Notes: generated by a model not told the origin, from the letters alone. A stretch of 57,344 bases of DNA from Pseudanabaena sp. Salubria-1 (GCA_023336205.1 JALQCR010000041.1:1-57344), one strand, 5' to 3'. Positions 26,684 to 35,557 are shown, numbered from the stretch's first letter. Program-made: numbers and translations.

Positions 26684-26783
26684 ATCCTCACCAAGTTGGG
26701 ATTGCACCAGCATCTACCCCTGTCCAATGCAGAATATTATGGATAATTTGCTCTTGGATGGATTCATGAAAGGGATAGCTGTT

Positions 26784-27032
26784 TTATTGCCAATTTTCAC
26801 GAATTTGAGATTCAACATCTTCCGTTGCCTCACGAGCGCAATCTTCGGTTTCACAGTTCTGAGAATTGGGTTTGTAGTTAGGATTCTCAATACTATTATT
26901 GAGTCCTTCTAGGGTTTTAGCTTTAAATTGCATGGCTTTGCCATCAGCTTGTTTTTTTGAATCGCCAGTTATATTGCCGATCTTTTCTTTAATCTTGCCC
27001 TTGACCTCGTTAATTTTATCTTCTTGCTTCAT
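26784..27032 (-). CDS. CsbD-family stress protein
   Basis: 82 residues from ATG 27032. The N-terminal half is a CsbD-like domain (MKQEDKINEVKGKIKEKIGN, then KKQADGKAMQFKAKTLEGLN). The C-terminal half is longer than in most CsbD proteins and contains two cysteines in NCETEDCARE. CsbD proteins are small hydrophilic stress-induced proteins of unknown mechanism. The longer start at 27077 lacks family support. After the TAA stop the same frame stays open for 29 more codons. The region lies between ISAzo13-like and IS30-like insertions. Confidence 0.8.
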   Translation of the reverse strand: MKQEDKINEVKGKIKEKIGNITGDSKKQADGKAMQFKAKTLEGLNNSIENPNYKPNSQNCETEDCAREATEDVESQIRENWQ

Positions 27033-27066
27033 GGTTGCAATTGGAATCTGTGGTTGGCTAATGGAA

Positions 27067-28153
27067 CGCCAATTCAAGGATGAAATGCAACACCTAGAGA
27101 TCTTTGCGTAAAGGGACTCATAAGGATATTCTGATATTAATCACAATAATTAGGATACCCTCATGAGCTTTGTCCATCTTACCACCACAGAAAGAAGTGA
27201 ACTGTATAAACTAAGAGTAATTGAGCAATTATCTGTATCAGAGATAGGTCGTCGCTTGAAGCGAAACAAAAGTACGATTTCAAGAGAGTTATCGCGCAAT
27301 ACAGACGAGCGACAGATTGGCTATTTGCCAGATACTGCGGTTGCCCTGATGAAAGCAAGACGGAAACAAGCAAAGGTAAGATTTCAGAGCATCAGTGCTG
27401 AGACGATCGCCGAAGTCAAACAACGGTTAGAGCAACACCACAGCCCAGAGCAACTAGCAGGGAGAATGGAAAGGGAGGGGCTAGGTAAAATCAGCTATGA
27501 GACGATTTATCTGATGATCTATGCAAACCATCAAGAGATGGGAATATATCAACAATATCTGAGGCAGAAGCAAAAGCAACGAAGGCGCAAAGGTCGCCAT
27601 CAGAAGCGAGGTGGCATTCCCAATAGGGTAGGGATAGAGAATCGACCGAAGATTGCAGATTTAAAAACAGAGATTGGACATTGGGAAAGTGATACGGTAA
27701 TCGGGTGCAACCACACAGGTATCGTAGTTACGCATGTTGATAAAGCATCGAAGTATTTACTTGCTGGACTAGCTAAGAACAAGACGATGGATGAGATAAA
27801 CAGAGTGACATTCAATCTATTTGAGCCTATAGAATCAACATCTCGAAAGACAATGACCTTTGATAATGGAAGAGAATTCTGTGGGCATGAGAAGCTATCT
27901 GAAAGATTGAAACTAGAGACCTTCTTTGCGAATCCATATCATTCATGGGAACGTGGATTGAATGAACACACCAATGGATTAATTAGAGAGTTCTATCCCA
28001 AAAGTACAAACTTTAAAATCGTGAAAGAAGAGGACTTTCAGAAGGCAGTGAATTTGATCAATCACAGACCCAGAAAATCACTTGACTATCGTACTCCTTA
28101 CGAAGTATTCTTTGCTTCATCAGAACCCGTTGCATTTCATCCTTGAATTGGCG
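27067..28153 (+). mobile_element. IS30-family insertion sequence, 1087 bp
   Basis: 25-bp perfect terminal inverted repeats (27067-27091 and 28129-28153, beginning CGCCAATTCAAGG). A 3-bp direct repeat GAA flanks it (27064-27066, 28154-28156), as usual for IS30. The right repeat overlaps the end of the transposase gene. Confidence 0.9.
27163..28146 (+). CDS. IS30-family transposase
   Basis: 327-residue intact transposase. The N-terminal HTH is LTTTERSELYKLRVIEQLSVSEIGRRLKRNKSTISREL. The DDE core shows GHWESDTVIG (first Asp), MTFDNGREFCGHEKL (second Asp) and SWERGLNEHTNGLIREFYPK (Glu), then the RPRKSLDYRTPYEVF tail motif. All catalytic residues are present and length is normal, so this copy is probably active. 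Confidence 0.95.
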   Translation: MSFVHLTTTERSELYKLRVIEQLSVSEIGRRLKRNKSTISRELSRNTDERQIGYLPDTAVALMKARRKQAKVRFQSISAETIAEVKQRLEQHHSPEQLAGRMEREGLGKISYETIYLMIYANHQEMGIYQQYLRQKQKQRRRKGRHQKRGGIPNRVGIENRPKIADLKTEIGHWESDTVIGCNHTGIVVTHVDKASKYLLAGLAKNKTMDEINRVTFNLFEPIESTSRKTMTFDNGREFCGHEKLSERLKLETFFANPYHSWERGLNEHTNGLIREFYPKSTNFKIVKEEDFQKAVNLINHRPRKSLDYRTPYEVFFASSEPVAFHP

Positions 28154-28267
28154 GAATCTGTAGATGAAATTGCTGCCCAACTAGATGTCGTGCCAAAACC
28201 CAAGGAGATAAAAGTTACGAGTATTACTGACAAGCTAATATTGAGAAAAAAGCGACGTAACTGTTGA

Positions 28268-28669
28268 AGTGAAACCATCTTGCTTGTCTCCTAAAAAATA
28301 AATTTTAAGGTCTTATTTGAGCTAATTCGATAAATTACAACGCTCTACACTCAGATAAAATAAATATTTTTATTGAATTTGAGAATCTATCGAATAGAGT
28401 CTTAAACAAAATCTGACCTCTGAAATTGATAGTGTCAGGCGATCGTTTGATTTACTGGTTGAATAGGTTGAGTATAATATAAAGCTTAATTAAGTCGCAT
28501 ATGGTTATGTAGTCGTCCTAATAAGTCATAGGTCAAAAAATCTTTTGACTATCGAACCTGTTAAAAATCGTTATATGATTCGTATGAAAACTATAGTTTA
28601 GAAATTTTGAAGCGATCGTTTATCTCGACTAAAGAATTATTTGTGTGGTGGGATTAAAAATGAATAATC
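28268..28669. other. Gene-free stretch
   Basis: About 400 AT-rich bases between the IS30 right flank and the phosphoglycerate mutase remnant. No credible ORF, RNA gene or strong hairpin was seen. It may be decayed coding sequence. Confidence 0.5.
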
Positions 28670-28972
28670 ATGGCTCAACTCATATTGATTCGTCACGGAC
28701 AAAGCCTTTGGAAAGCTCTCAATAAATTCACAGGATAGGTCGATGTTCCCCTTAGCGAACGTGGTCGTGCAGAAACGACGATCGCCTCTTGTCGGCTCAG
28801 CAATTATCGGGTGAATGTTTGTTTCACCAGTAGATTAATAAGGGCGATCGAAACAGCGATGATCTGTCTGACTGAACGCGATGACATTTGTGGTGGTAAA
28901 ATCCCGATTATTAAACATGAAAAGGATGACCAAATTTGGCATGGCTGGAATAGCTATGATGGTGATGAAGGT
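28670..28972 (+). pseudogene. Truncated 2,3-bisphosphoglycerate-dependent phosphoglycerate mutase
   Basis: Starts MAQLILIRHGQSLWKALNKF with the catalytic RHGQS motif, then TAG at 28736-28738 replaces the expected Trp of FTGWVDVPLSERG (TGG to TAG). The frame continues VDVPLSERGRAETTIASCRL and VCFTSRLIRAIETAMICLTE, then stops matching the family after DDQIWHGWNSYDGDEG. The remaining half of the enzyme is missing and an IS630 fragment follows. It carries both a nonsense mutation and a truncation, so it is a dead gene. Confidence 0.85.
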
Positions 28973-29068
28973 CTGATTGCCGCGATGACTTTTACAGGTG
29001 GTCTCAACACCGAGATTTTCTTAGTCTTCATTGAGAAAATATTATTACCTCAATTAAAGCTAAATTAA
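28973..29068 (+). pseudogene. IS630-like transposase fragment
   Basis: LIAAMTFTGGLNTEIFLVFIEKILLPQLKLN is part of the DDE domain of IS630/Tc1-like transposases (second-Asp region). It is fused in-frame to the mutase remnant and ends at a TAA. No ends of the element are visible. Confidence 0.7.
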
Positions 29069-29197
29069 GTCAAAAAAGAGTAAATTCTCATACTAGACCT
29101 CATAAAAACATGTTTTTCTGATACTTAGTCTGAATTACTCATTTTTGAAACAACCTTGGGGCAATGCACCTACCTACAAAATTCATGTTCTGTAGGG

Positions 29198-29267
29198 GCT
29201 GTGGACGGTGCGTGCCAGCCCCAAACCTCTGCTATCGTAGGAATTCTATCTGTGTAACATCAGTTAT
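29198..29267. repeat. Degenerate 70-bp repeat, copy 2
   Basis: Related to 97-166: both have TGGAYGGTGCGTGC near the left and CAGTTAT at the right, with about two thirds identity by eye. It lies in the 228-bp gap before the gltX stop. Confidence 0.45.
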
Positions 29268-29296
29268 TACAAAAGCCACGTGGGAGCGTTTTTTAC

Positions 29297-30733
29297 CTAA
29301 AGCGTTAAGGCGCGTTGTAGACGTGACAATGCTAAACCTTTGCGATGGAGTAAGACAAAGGTCGGCAAGATTTCGGGACCATGTAAATCGCCTGTGAGCG
29401 ATGCTCGTAGGGACTTCATCACGACTCCTTTCTTGACACCTTGAGATTTCATGACTGTTTTAATGACTTCTCCTGCGCTATCCGCATCTAGCTCTGAAGT
29501 TTCTTTTAGCGCCTCAATTAGTGCTGTGATAATACCCGCGATCGCATCTCCTTGCAGAGTTGCCTTTGCCTCATCGGTATAGTCTTCAAACTCAGTGAAG
29601 AAGAACTTGCTAATCGTTGCGGCATCGGTCAATAGAGTTAAACTTGGCGCGATTAGTTTGGTCAAGTCGAGTAACCATTGCCGATCAACAGATTCTAGCT
29701 CGTAGCCAGCTTCCTTCAGAAATGGAGTTAGGCGATCGCAAACATCTTCGGTCGGCAATGAGTGTAAATATTGGCTATTAATCCAATTTAGTTTGTCCCA
29801 ATCAAATTTTGCTCCTGCTTTATTGACGCGATCGAAGCTAAAGATTTTAGTGGCTTCCTGCAAAGTGAATAATTCTTTGCCATCGCTAGGCGACCAACCC
29901 AGCAGCGCCATGTAGTTATTGAAGGCTTCGGGAATGTATCCCATGTTCCTAAATTCCCAAACAGAAGTTGCGCCATCACGTTTGGAGATTTTTGCGCCTT
30001 GCTGATTGAGAATCAGTGGCGTATGTCCGAACTGAGGCGGTGTTGCGCCTAGTGCTTCATAAATCAAAATCTGCTTGGCGGTGTTAGCAATATGATCTTC
30101 ACCGCGAATGACTTGGGTGATCTCCATGTCGATGTCATCGACAACTACTGCAAAGTTATACAGTGGCAAGCCGATATTGCCCTGCTCATCAACACGGGCA
30201 ATGACCATATCTCCACCAAGATCGCTGCTGCTCCATGACACAGTGCCGCGTACTAGATCCTTCCATGCAATTGTGCGTGGTTCTTCGATGATGAAACGAA
30301 CTACGGCGCGACGACCTTCGGCGGCAAAGGCTTGGCGTTGCTCGTCGGTAAGGTTGCGATGGCGATTATCGTAGCGTGGGGCTTGTTTGTTGGCTTTTTG
30401 CATTTCCCGCATTGTCTCTAGCTCAGATTCTGTGCAGTAGCAAAAGTAAGCTTTTTTCTCGGCTAAAAGTTTATGTACGGTGGCAATATAGCGATCGCTA
30501 CGTTGTGTTTGAAAAAATGGCCCCTCATCAAAGTCGATCCCAAGCCAAGCCAAGCCTTCTAAGATATTTTGGGTGTATTCGTCTTTAGATCGTTCGCGAT
30601 CGGTGTCTTCGACTCTAAGAATAAATGTCCCTTTGTTGTGACGGGCATACAGCCAGTTAAATACGGCGGTGCGGGCTGTGCCGATATGTAGGTTACCCGT
30701 TGGGCTTGGTGCAATGCGAACTCGAACAGACAT
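29297..30733 (-). CDS. gltX: Glutamyl-tRNA synthetase
   Basis: Class I aminoacyl-tRNA synthetase that charges tRNA-Glu; in cyanobacteria Glu-tRNA also feeds tetrapyrrole synthesis and tRNA-Gln transamidation. The 478 residues begin with RVRIAPSPTGNLHIGTARTA (HIGH-type motif) and contain ILRVEDTDRERS, the VIRGEDHIANTAKQI segment and KISKRDGATSV (KMSKS-type motif near 245). The C-terminal anticodon-binding region ends GLALSRLQRALTL. Length is normal. The ATG start fits the family N-terminus exactly. Downstream DNA is IS debris; upstream lies a long palindrome. Confidence 0.97.
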   Translation of the reverse strand: MSVRVRIAPSPTGNLHIGTARTAVFNWLYARHNKGTFILRVEDTDRERSKDEYTQNILEGLAWLGIDFDEGPFFQTQRSDRYIATVHKLLAEKKAYFCYCTESELETMREMQKANKQAPRYDNRHRNLTDEQRQAFAAEGRRAVVRFIIEEPRTIAWKDLVRGTVSWSSSDLGGDMVIARVDEQGNIGLPLYNFAVVVDDIDMEITQVIRGEDHIANTAKQILIYEALGATPPQFGHTPLILNQQGAKISKRDGATSVWEFRNMGYIPEAFNNYMALLGWSPSDGKELFTLQEATKIFSFDRVNKAGAKFDWDKLNWINSQYLHSLPTEDVCDRLTPFLKEAGYELESVDRQWLLDLTKLIAPSLTLLTDAATISKFFFTEFEDYTDEAKATLQGDAIAGIITALIEALKETSELDADSAGEVIKTVMKSQGVKKGVVMKSLRASLTGDLHGPEILPTFVLLHRKGLALSRLQRALTL

Positions 30734-30812
30734 GAATTTGTATACGTTATAAAATCCAATTATCTTTCATATCACGTTACTGTGTCGAAAAAATCTGAAA
30801 GTGTGAAGGCTC

Positions 30813-30885
30813 AGATCTCCGACTTTTTCTTTGCAATCACAGAACAATTCTGTGATTGCAGAGAAAAAGAAAAAGTCGGAGATCT
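30813..30885. repeat. Long palindrome upstream of gltX
   Basis: Stem from 30813 to 30885 with AGATCTCCGACTTTTTCTTT matched at the far end and GCAATCACAGAA/TTCTGTGATTGC at the tip. The right arm has six extra bases. It is probably the terminator of a transcript now lost on the + side. Confidence 0.75.
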
Positions 30886-30974
30886 TGAATGCGATATTAC
30901 TAAATAACTACATCTGTTGGAAGGACTATGCAAAGCGTAAAGGTACAGGTTAAAACTCACGAAGATTTTTTAAT

Positions 30975-31173
30975 CAGGGCAACCGCATAAAAAAGTGAAT
31001 AAAATTAGGAGAAAATAACAAAAGTAAAACAGCAATGAATAACCCTATCGAAGTCAGTTAGCGAAGACACTTTGAAGGAGTAGAAGACCCGCGAGATACT
31101 CGAGGGAAAGAGCATAACTTGCTAGACATAATCGTAATCGCAATTTGTGCGGTTATTAGTGGGGGAGAAAACT
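30975..31173 (+). pseudogene. ISAs1-family insertion sequence remnant (5' end)
   Basis: Begins CAGGGCAACCGCATAA, a typical ISAs1 end. From 31035 the sequence MNNPIEVS-stop-RRHFEGVEDP, then RDTRGKEHNLLDIIVIAICA matches the N-terminus of ISAs1 transposases (DPR...H.L.DI). An in-frame TAG and loss of everything after AVISGGEN make it a relic. Confidence 0.75.
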
Positions 31174-31180
31174 TTGATAC

Positions 31181-31270
31181 AAAGCATTATCTCCTGATGG
31201 TAATCCTACTTTCTCAACAGTGACAAAAGTTGCTAAATCACTAGAATTTAAGCAAAGGAATGAAAATTAA
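31181..31270 (+). pseudogene. C-terminal fragment of a HigA-like antitoxin
   Basis: KALSPDGNPTFSTVTKVAKS plus LEFKQRNEN-stop matches the C-terminus of HigA-type (HTH XRE) addiction-module antitoxins, which typically read LYKALS.DGNP.F.T..KV. It has no start and no toxin gene nearby. It was joined to the ISAs1 relic by deletion. Confidence 0.65.
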
Positions 31271-31328
31271 TTAAAACCAAAATTTGTTGGGGCGGGCGCA
31301 GCCCGCCCCAACAAATTTTGGTTTTAAT
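31270..31328. repeat. 59-bp palindrome with 28-bp perfect arms
   Basis: Arms 31270-31297 and 31301-31328, loop GCA. The tip GGGCGGGC-GCA-GCCCGCCC is GC-rich while the outer arms are AT-rich. It starts at the last base of the HigA fragment stop codon, so it was probably that gene's terminator. Confidence 0.88.
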
Positions 31329-31481
31329 AGCACACCGTTCAGCCAGTTATCCAATCTTGCGGTTGAGGTCAACTTTGTTTTTGGATGGAGAAATATGCGA
31401 TCACTTAATCAATTTGGCGAAAATGCTGGAGTAATGTCTTAATTCAACAAATGTGGAACATTACAATTTTTTTTTGATTGA

Positions 31482-31613
31482 TCAAATAAATTTAATTTTC
31501 TTAGCTGCATGAAAACACATTTTTAGCAGTATTAGCCCCCCTTGAATATGACTAATATTAGATTTACCATAGGTACGGGGGAAATAGCGAACAGGAATAT
31601 CCATAATCTTTAA
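31482..31613 (-). pseudogene. C-terminal fragment of a family 2 glycosyltransferase
   Basis: On the minus strand the frame reads LKIMDIPVRYFPRTYGKSNI then SHIQGGLILLKMCFHAAKKI and a stop at 31482-31484. The VPVRYFPRTYGKSN motif is typical of the end of dolichol-phosphate-mannose-synthase-like GT2 enzymes. The catalytic domain upstream on this strand is not recognisable. Confidence 0.7.
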
Positions 31614-31959
31614 GCTAACTTAGCAGCCCCAAAGTGAATCGAAGTCTCAAGGATCAAAGTGCTCAAGAACAGATTTTTGTCAGCTTTTGGTAGTTTTGCC
31701 GTGAGATTGCTTTTGTACCGCAAGTGAATCTTTGATTTGAATATTAACAAATAAGAGTAGAAAAGCAAAGATGCGATTAGCAGTGCGATTAGGCAAGGCG
31801 CCGGCTTTGCTAGAGTATGGATAAATCCAGACTGACAGGACTATCTAGGGAAAAAGATATTACCACCGGTTTCGCTCTGTATTGAGTGTAATCTGCCAAG
31901 TACGATCATAATACGCTCCACCAACAACACGCGATCGCAGCAGAAACCTTAAAGAACTC
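31614..31959. other. Gene-free, decayed stretch
   Basis: No intact ORF or RNA gene was recognised. Short pieces look like former coding sequence with many stops. The same holds for 31329-31481. Confidence 0.4.
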
Positions 31960-33556
31960 CTGCAAAATCTCCAAACATATACAAATCAACTTCCAAAAAC
32001 GCCAAGCAGAACTCGAAAGACTATCCCAGGCGACTTACCTTGTCCCTAAAATCTGGAGAGATCGGTTGTTGGGAATGGGAAAATCACCAAAGAACATCCT
32101 ACATTAGGATAAGCGAATGCATGAACTATATGCAGTTGCAGAAAACCTGGTCTTGATCTCTACAATAGCTGGACAAATGCTCTACATCCAGAAGATCGTG
32201 TGCTGCGAATTCCTAGTTCAGCGGGCGAATTCTCGAAGAAGAAAAGAAGTATGAGACTGAGTTTCGGATCATCCATCCCCGTCAAAGTATCCATTTTATT
32301 ATTTCTGGAACCGTATTGCGAGATTCGGAAGGTATGGCTCAAAGGATGATCGGGATTAATTTTAATGTTAGCGATCATAAAGAAGTCGAAGAACAACTGC
32401 TCCAAGCTTCAATGAACAACTAATTAAAGCGACAAGACTCAGGATTAATTTCTGTATGCTGAGCCACGGCTCCGCACCCACTAACTGCGGTTTTGGGCAT
32501 GTGAAATATTGCAAAGGAAATGCTAGGCTCAATCAATGAGCGTCAGCAGAAAGCATTAATTGCCGTAGAAAAGGAGGACGACATCTACTAGGAACTAGTG
32601 TGACATTTCTTGACCTATCAAAAATCTCATCGGAGCAAAGTGGATCTTGACCTTGAATCCGTCTCAGTGCAAAATGTCTACGATTCTAGTTTGAGCATGT
32701 CAAGCAGCAAGCATTTCCAAGCGTGTAGAAGTTTATAGCAATATTGCCCGAATATCCAGCAATATTCTGGTCGATGACGTCGCCTCAGACCAGATTTAAT
32801 TAATCTCTTGGTCAATGCGTAAAGTTCACCCAAAAGGAAAGTCAGTCTTTTTTAGTTTCTGTAGGCTGTGAGTGAAATATATGGCAAAATTGACCACTGT
32901 TCTAGTCAATTAAAAGATCAAAGATTTGCCAATGATTCTATTTAGATTGCGATACAGAGGTTAAGCATTTCTATTAAAGATTTACCAAACTATTTTCAAC
33001 CATTCCGTACAGCAAACAGCGGACTAAACCGTGAGAATATGAAGGCACTGACAAGACTGATCATGATTAAACGGATTGCTGTGAACTCCATGATGGTCAA
33101 GTGATGGTCACAAGTGTGATCGGTCAGGAAGTGCATTTACCGTAACCTGCCTATCAAATGTCCGCATCTACCACGCGATCCTTACCTGGAAGCGATCCCA
33201 CGCCATTCTCATTACCTACCGCCAATTCAAAAAATGCGATCGCGCCGCTCATCCTACTTGTCGAAGATAATGAAGCGAATATTCAGACCTTCACATCTTA
33301 TCTAAGCGCTTATGAATATCGATTGGTTTTAGCCAAAAATGGCGAAGAGGGAGTTGCTATGGCAAAAGCTCACCAGCCAGACATTATCCTGATGGATATT
33401 CAAATGCCTGTAATGGATGGACTAAGAGCAACTCAATTGATTCGCGCTGAGCCGAAACTCGCCACAGTACCAATCATTGCGCTAACTGCAAGAGCTATGC
33501 AAGGCGATCAGGAACTTTGCATCAAGGCAGGTGCTAATCAATATCTCAGTAAACCA
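31960..33556 (+). pseudogene. Degraded hybrid sensor histidine kinase (PAS - HisKA/HATPase - receiver)
   Basis: Pieces of one protein appear in order but in changing frames. A PAS part reads SLKSGEIGCWEWE ... MHELYAV, TNALHPEDRVLR, YETEFRIIHPRQSIHF and MIGINFNVSDHKEVEEQLLQ. HATPase pieces follow (VDDVASDQI with an INLLVNAVKFTPKGK-like region near 32780-32840, ISIKDLPK near 32970, LIKRIA and GQVMVTSVIGQ near 33070-33130). An intact receiver domain starts at 33158: PLILLVEDNEANIQTF, HQPDIILMDIQMPVMDG, IALTARAM and ANQYLSKP. It is cut at the homopolymer block. Several frameshifts in 1.2 kb mean decay, or poor sequence next to the artefact. Confidence 0.8.
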
Positions 33557-33628
33557 CACCCCCGAAAAAAAACCATCTGTGGGTTTTTTTTTTTTTTTTT
33601 AAAAAAAACCCCCCCCCCCCCCCCCCCG
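33554..33628. other. Internal homopolymer block, suspected assembly junction
   Basis: Runs of A, T, A and then about 25 C interrupt the receiver domain right after YLSKP. Downstream starts a palindrome and an unrelated gene (ndhD). The join may be false. Confidence 0.7.
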
Positions 33629-33681
33629 ACAAGAAAAGTTTTGAAAGTGTTGCTTTGCAACACTTTCAAAACTTTTCTTGT
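33629..33681. repeat. 53-bp palindrome with 25-bp perfect arms
   Basis: Arms 33629-33653 and 33657-33681, loop TTT, tip GTTGC-TTT-GCAAC. It directly follows the poly-C run and resembles the terminators of other genes here, so it may belong to a gene lost at the junction. Confidence 0.85.
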
Positions 33682-33842
33682 GGTTCGTTTGATCGCAAAG
33701 CGTTGTAAGTCAACATTTAAGCGAAGCTATAACAAAGTGGTTATAACCAAATGATCATCATCGAAAAGAATGATGATTAAAACTTTGTAAAGTTTAGTAC
33801 AATACTTAACATACTCCTTGGTAAGTATTTAGACTTATTGAC

Positions 33843-35546
33843 ATGACACTAGACCAATTTCCTTGGCTTACCGCGATCGTCCTGCTGCCTCTCGTGGCTT
33901 CATTCCTAATCCCCATATTGCCAGATAAAGAAGGCAAAACTGTGCGTTGGTATGCGTTAGGTGTAGGCATCGCTGATTTTATTTTGATGTGCTACGCCTT
34001 CTGGAAGAACTACGATCCGAGCAGCGCGACATTTCAACTCACGGAAAAGTACACTTGGATACCCCAATTAGGTCTTAGTTGGGCAGTTTCGGTCGATGGC
34101 ATTTCCGCGCCTCTAGTTCTACTGGCTGGACTTGTCACTACGCTATCAATCTTCGCAGCATGGCAAGTAAATATTAAACCAAGACTGTTTTACTTCCTGA
34201 TGTTGGTGCTGTATGCTGCGCAGATCGGTGTATTTGTCTCCCAAGACTTACTGCTATTCTTCATAATGTGGGAAGTTGAGCTAATTCCCGTATATCTTCT
34301 CGTTTCGATTTGGGGAGGGCAAAAACGCCAATATGCAGCCACCAAATTTTTACTTTATACCGCCGCTTCATCAATTTTTATCTTAATTGCTGGCTTAGCA
34401 ATGGCACTGTATGGTAACAACCTCACATTTGATATGGCCGAGCTAGCACTCAAGGATTTCCCTCTTGCTCTAGAACTTCCAGTTTATGCAGGTTTATTAA
34501 TTGCCTTTGGTGTCAAGCTGGCTATTTTCCCACTCCATACTTGGCTCCCAGATGCTCATGGTGAAGCTTCATCCCCTGTATCAATGGTTTTAGCAGGTGT
34601 GTTGCTTAAAATGGGAGGCTATGGATTAATTCGCTTGAATATGGGACTACTTGAACATGCCCATGTTTATTTTGCGCCAGTTTTAGCAATGCTTGGTGTG
34701 ATTAATATTATTTACGGCGCAGTGAATTCCTTTGCTCAAACCAACATGAAGCGTCGCCTCGCGTTTTCGTCGGTTTCGCATATGGGCTTTGTCCTGATTG
34801 GTATAGCTTCTTTCACTGATTTGGGAATCAGTGGTGCAATGTTACAAATGCTTTCTCACGGTTTGATTGCTTCTGTCTTGTTCTTCCTCGCAGGTGTTAC
34901 ATACGATCGCACCCACACGATGTTAATGAACGAAATGGGCTATATCGGTAAGGTCATGCCCAAGGTATTTGCCTTATTTACTGTCGGAGCATTGGCATCT
35001 CTTGCTCTGCCTGGAATGAGTGGTTTTGCTAGTGAAATTGCTATCTTTGTCGGTATGACTTCCAGTGATGTCTATAGCTCGACCTTCCGCACAGTAACGG
35101 TATTTTTAGCCGCAGTTGGCGTGATTCTCACTCCGATTTATCTACTCTCAATGTTGCGTCAGATTTTCTACGCTTCCGATGCCAATCCCACCTGTGATAT
35201 CAATCCCTCCTGTGATATCTCTGATATCAGTCTCAAATCACAAGGTAATCAGGAAGTAGTTTGTTTCGGTACAAGTTGCGTTTTGCCTAGCGAAGCTGAT
35301 TTTAGTGATGCTAGACCTCGCGAAGTATTTATTGCGGTTTGCTTCTTAGTACCCGTCATTGCGATCGGTGCTTATCCTAAAATGGCAACCAATCTCTATG
35401 ATGCAACGACAACAGCCATCAATTCGCAAATGCGTCTTGCCCATGAGCAAGTTGCTTTGATAAGGAATAATGAAACTTTTGCTGTGCAACCTGCTTTCCC
35501 TAACCTTTCTGACGTTAAAGCTAAGACAGTTTTAGCAACTAAGTAA
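33843..35546 (+). CDS. ndhD1: NAD(P)H-quinone oxidoreductase subunit 4 (NdhD1 type)
   Basis: Proton-pumping membrane subunit of the cyanobacterial NDH-1 complex (ferredoxin to plastoquinone; respiration and cyclic electron flow). The 567 residues form about 14 helices. Conserved features are FFIMWEVELIPVYLLVSIWGG (antiporter-like TM5 Glu), KLAIFPLHTWLPDAHGEAS (key Lys and His) and NMKRRLAFSSVSHMGF. A cytosolic/luminal loop near residue 450 has four cysteines (C-x5-C and C-x4-C around VVCFGTSC), a feature known in some NdhD1 proteins. It is closed by a strong terminator. Subtype D1 rather than D2-D4 is judged from overall resemblance. Confidence 0.92.
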   Translation: MTLDQFPWLTAIVLLPLVASFLIPILPDKEGKTVRWYALGVGIADFILMCYAFWKNYDPSSATFQLTEKYTWIPQLGLSWAVSVDGISAPLVLLAGLVTTLSIFAAWQVNIKPRLFYFLMLVLYAAQIGVFVSQDLLLFFIMWEVELIPVYLLVSIWGGQKRQYAATKFLLYTAASSIFILIAGLAMALYGNNLTFDMAELALKDFPLALELPVYAGLLIAFGVKLAIFPLHTWLPDAHGEASSPVSMVLAGVLLKMGGYGLIRLNMGLLEHAHVYFAPVLAMLGVINIIYGAVNSFAQTNMKRRLAFSSVSHMGFVLIGIASFTDLGISGAMLQMLSHGLIASVLFFLAGVTYDRTHTMLMNEMGYIGKVMPKVFALFTVGALASLALPGMSGFASEIAIFVGMTSSDVYSSTFRTVTVFLAAVGVILTPIYLLSMLRQIFYASDANPTCDINPSCDISDISLKSQGNQEVVCFGTSCVLPSEADFSDARPREVFIAVCFLVPVIAIGAYPKMATNLYDATTTAINSQMRLAHEQVALIRNNETFAVQPAFPNLSDVKAKTVLATK

Positions 35547-35557
35547 AAATTCTCACC

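Larger units (their letters stand above)
27061..28267 (+). pseudogene. Possible 38-codon ORF split by the IS30 element
   Basis: Without the IS30 element and one GAA repeat, ATG GAA at 27061-27066 joins 28157 onward to give MESVDEIAAQLDVVPKPKEI followed by KVTSITDKLILRKKRRNC and a stop at 28265-28267. The protein is not recognised, and chance is possible for such a short ORF. It would be read divergently from csbD. Confidence 0.3.

Noticed and set aside
28811..29068. 85-codon ORF as a new gene
   Set aside because: It is a chimera of a phosphoglycerate mutase remnant and an IS630 fragment.
33843..35546. Four-cysteine loop in NdhD as a new redox site
   Set aside because: A similar CFGT.CVLP-type loop is known in other NdhD1 proteins, so it is not new, and no metal-site geometry can be inferred.
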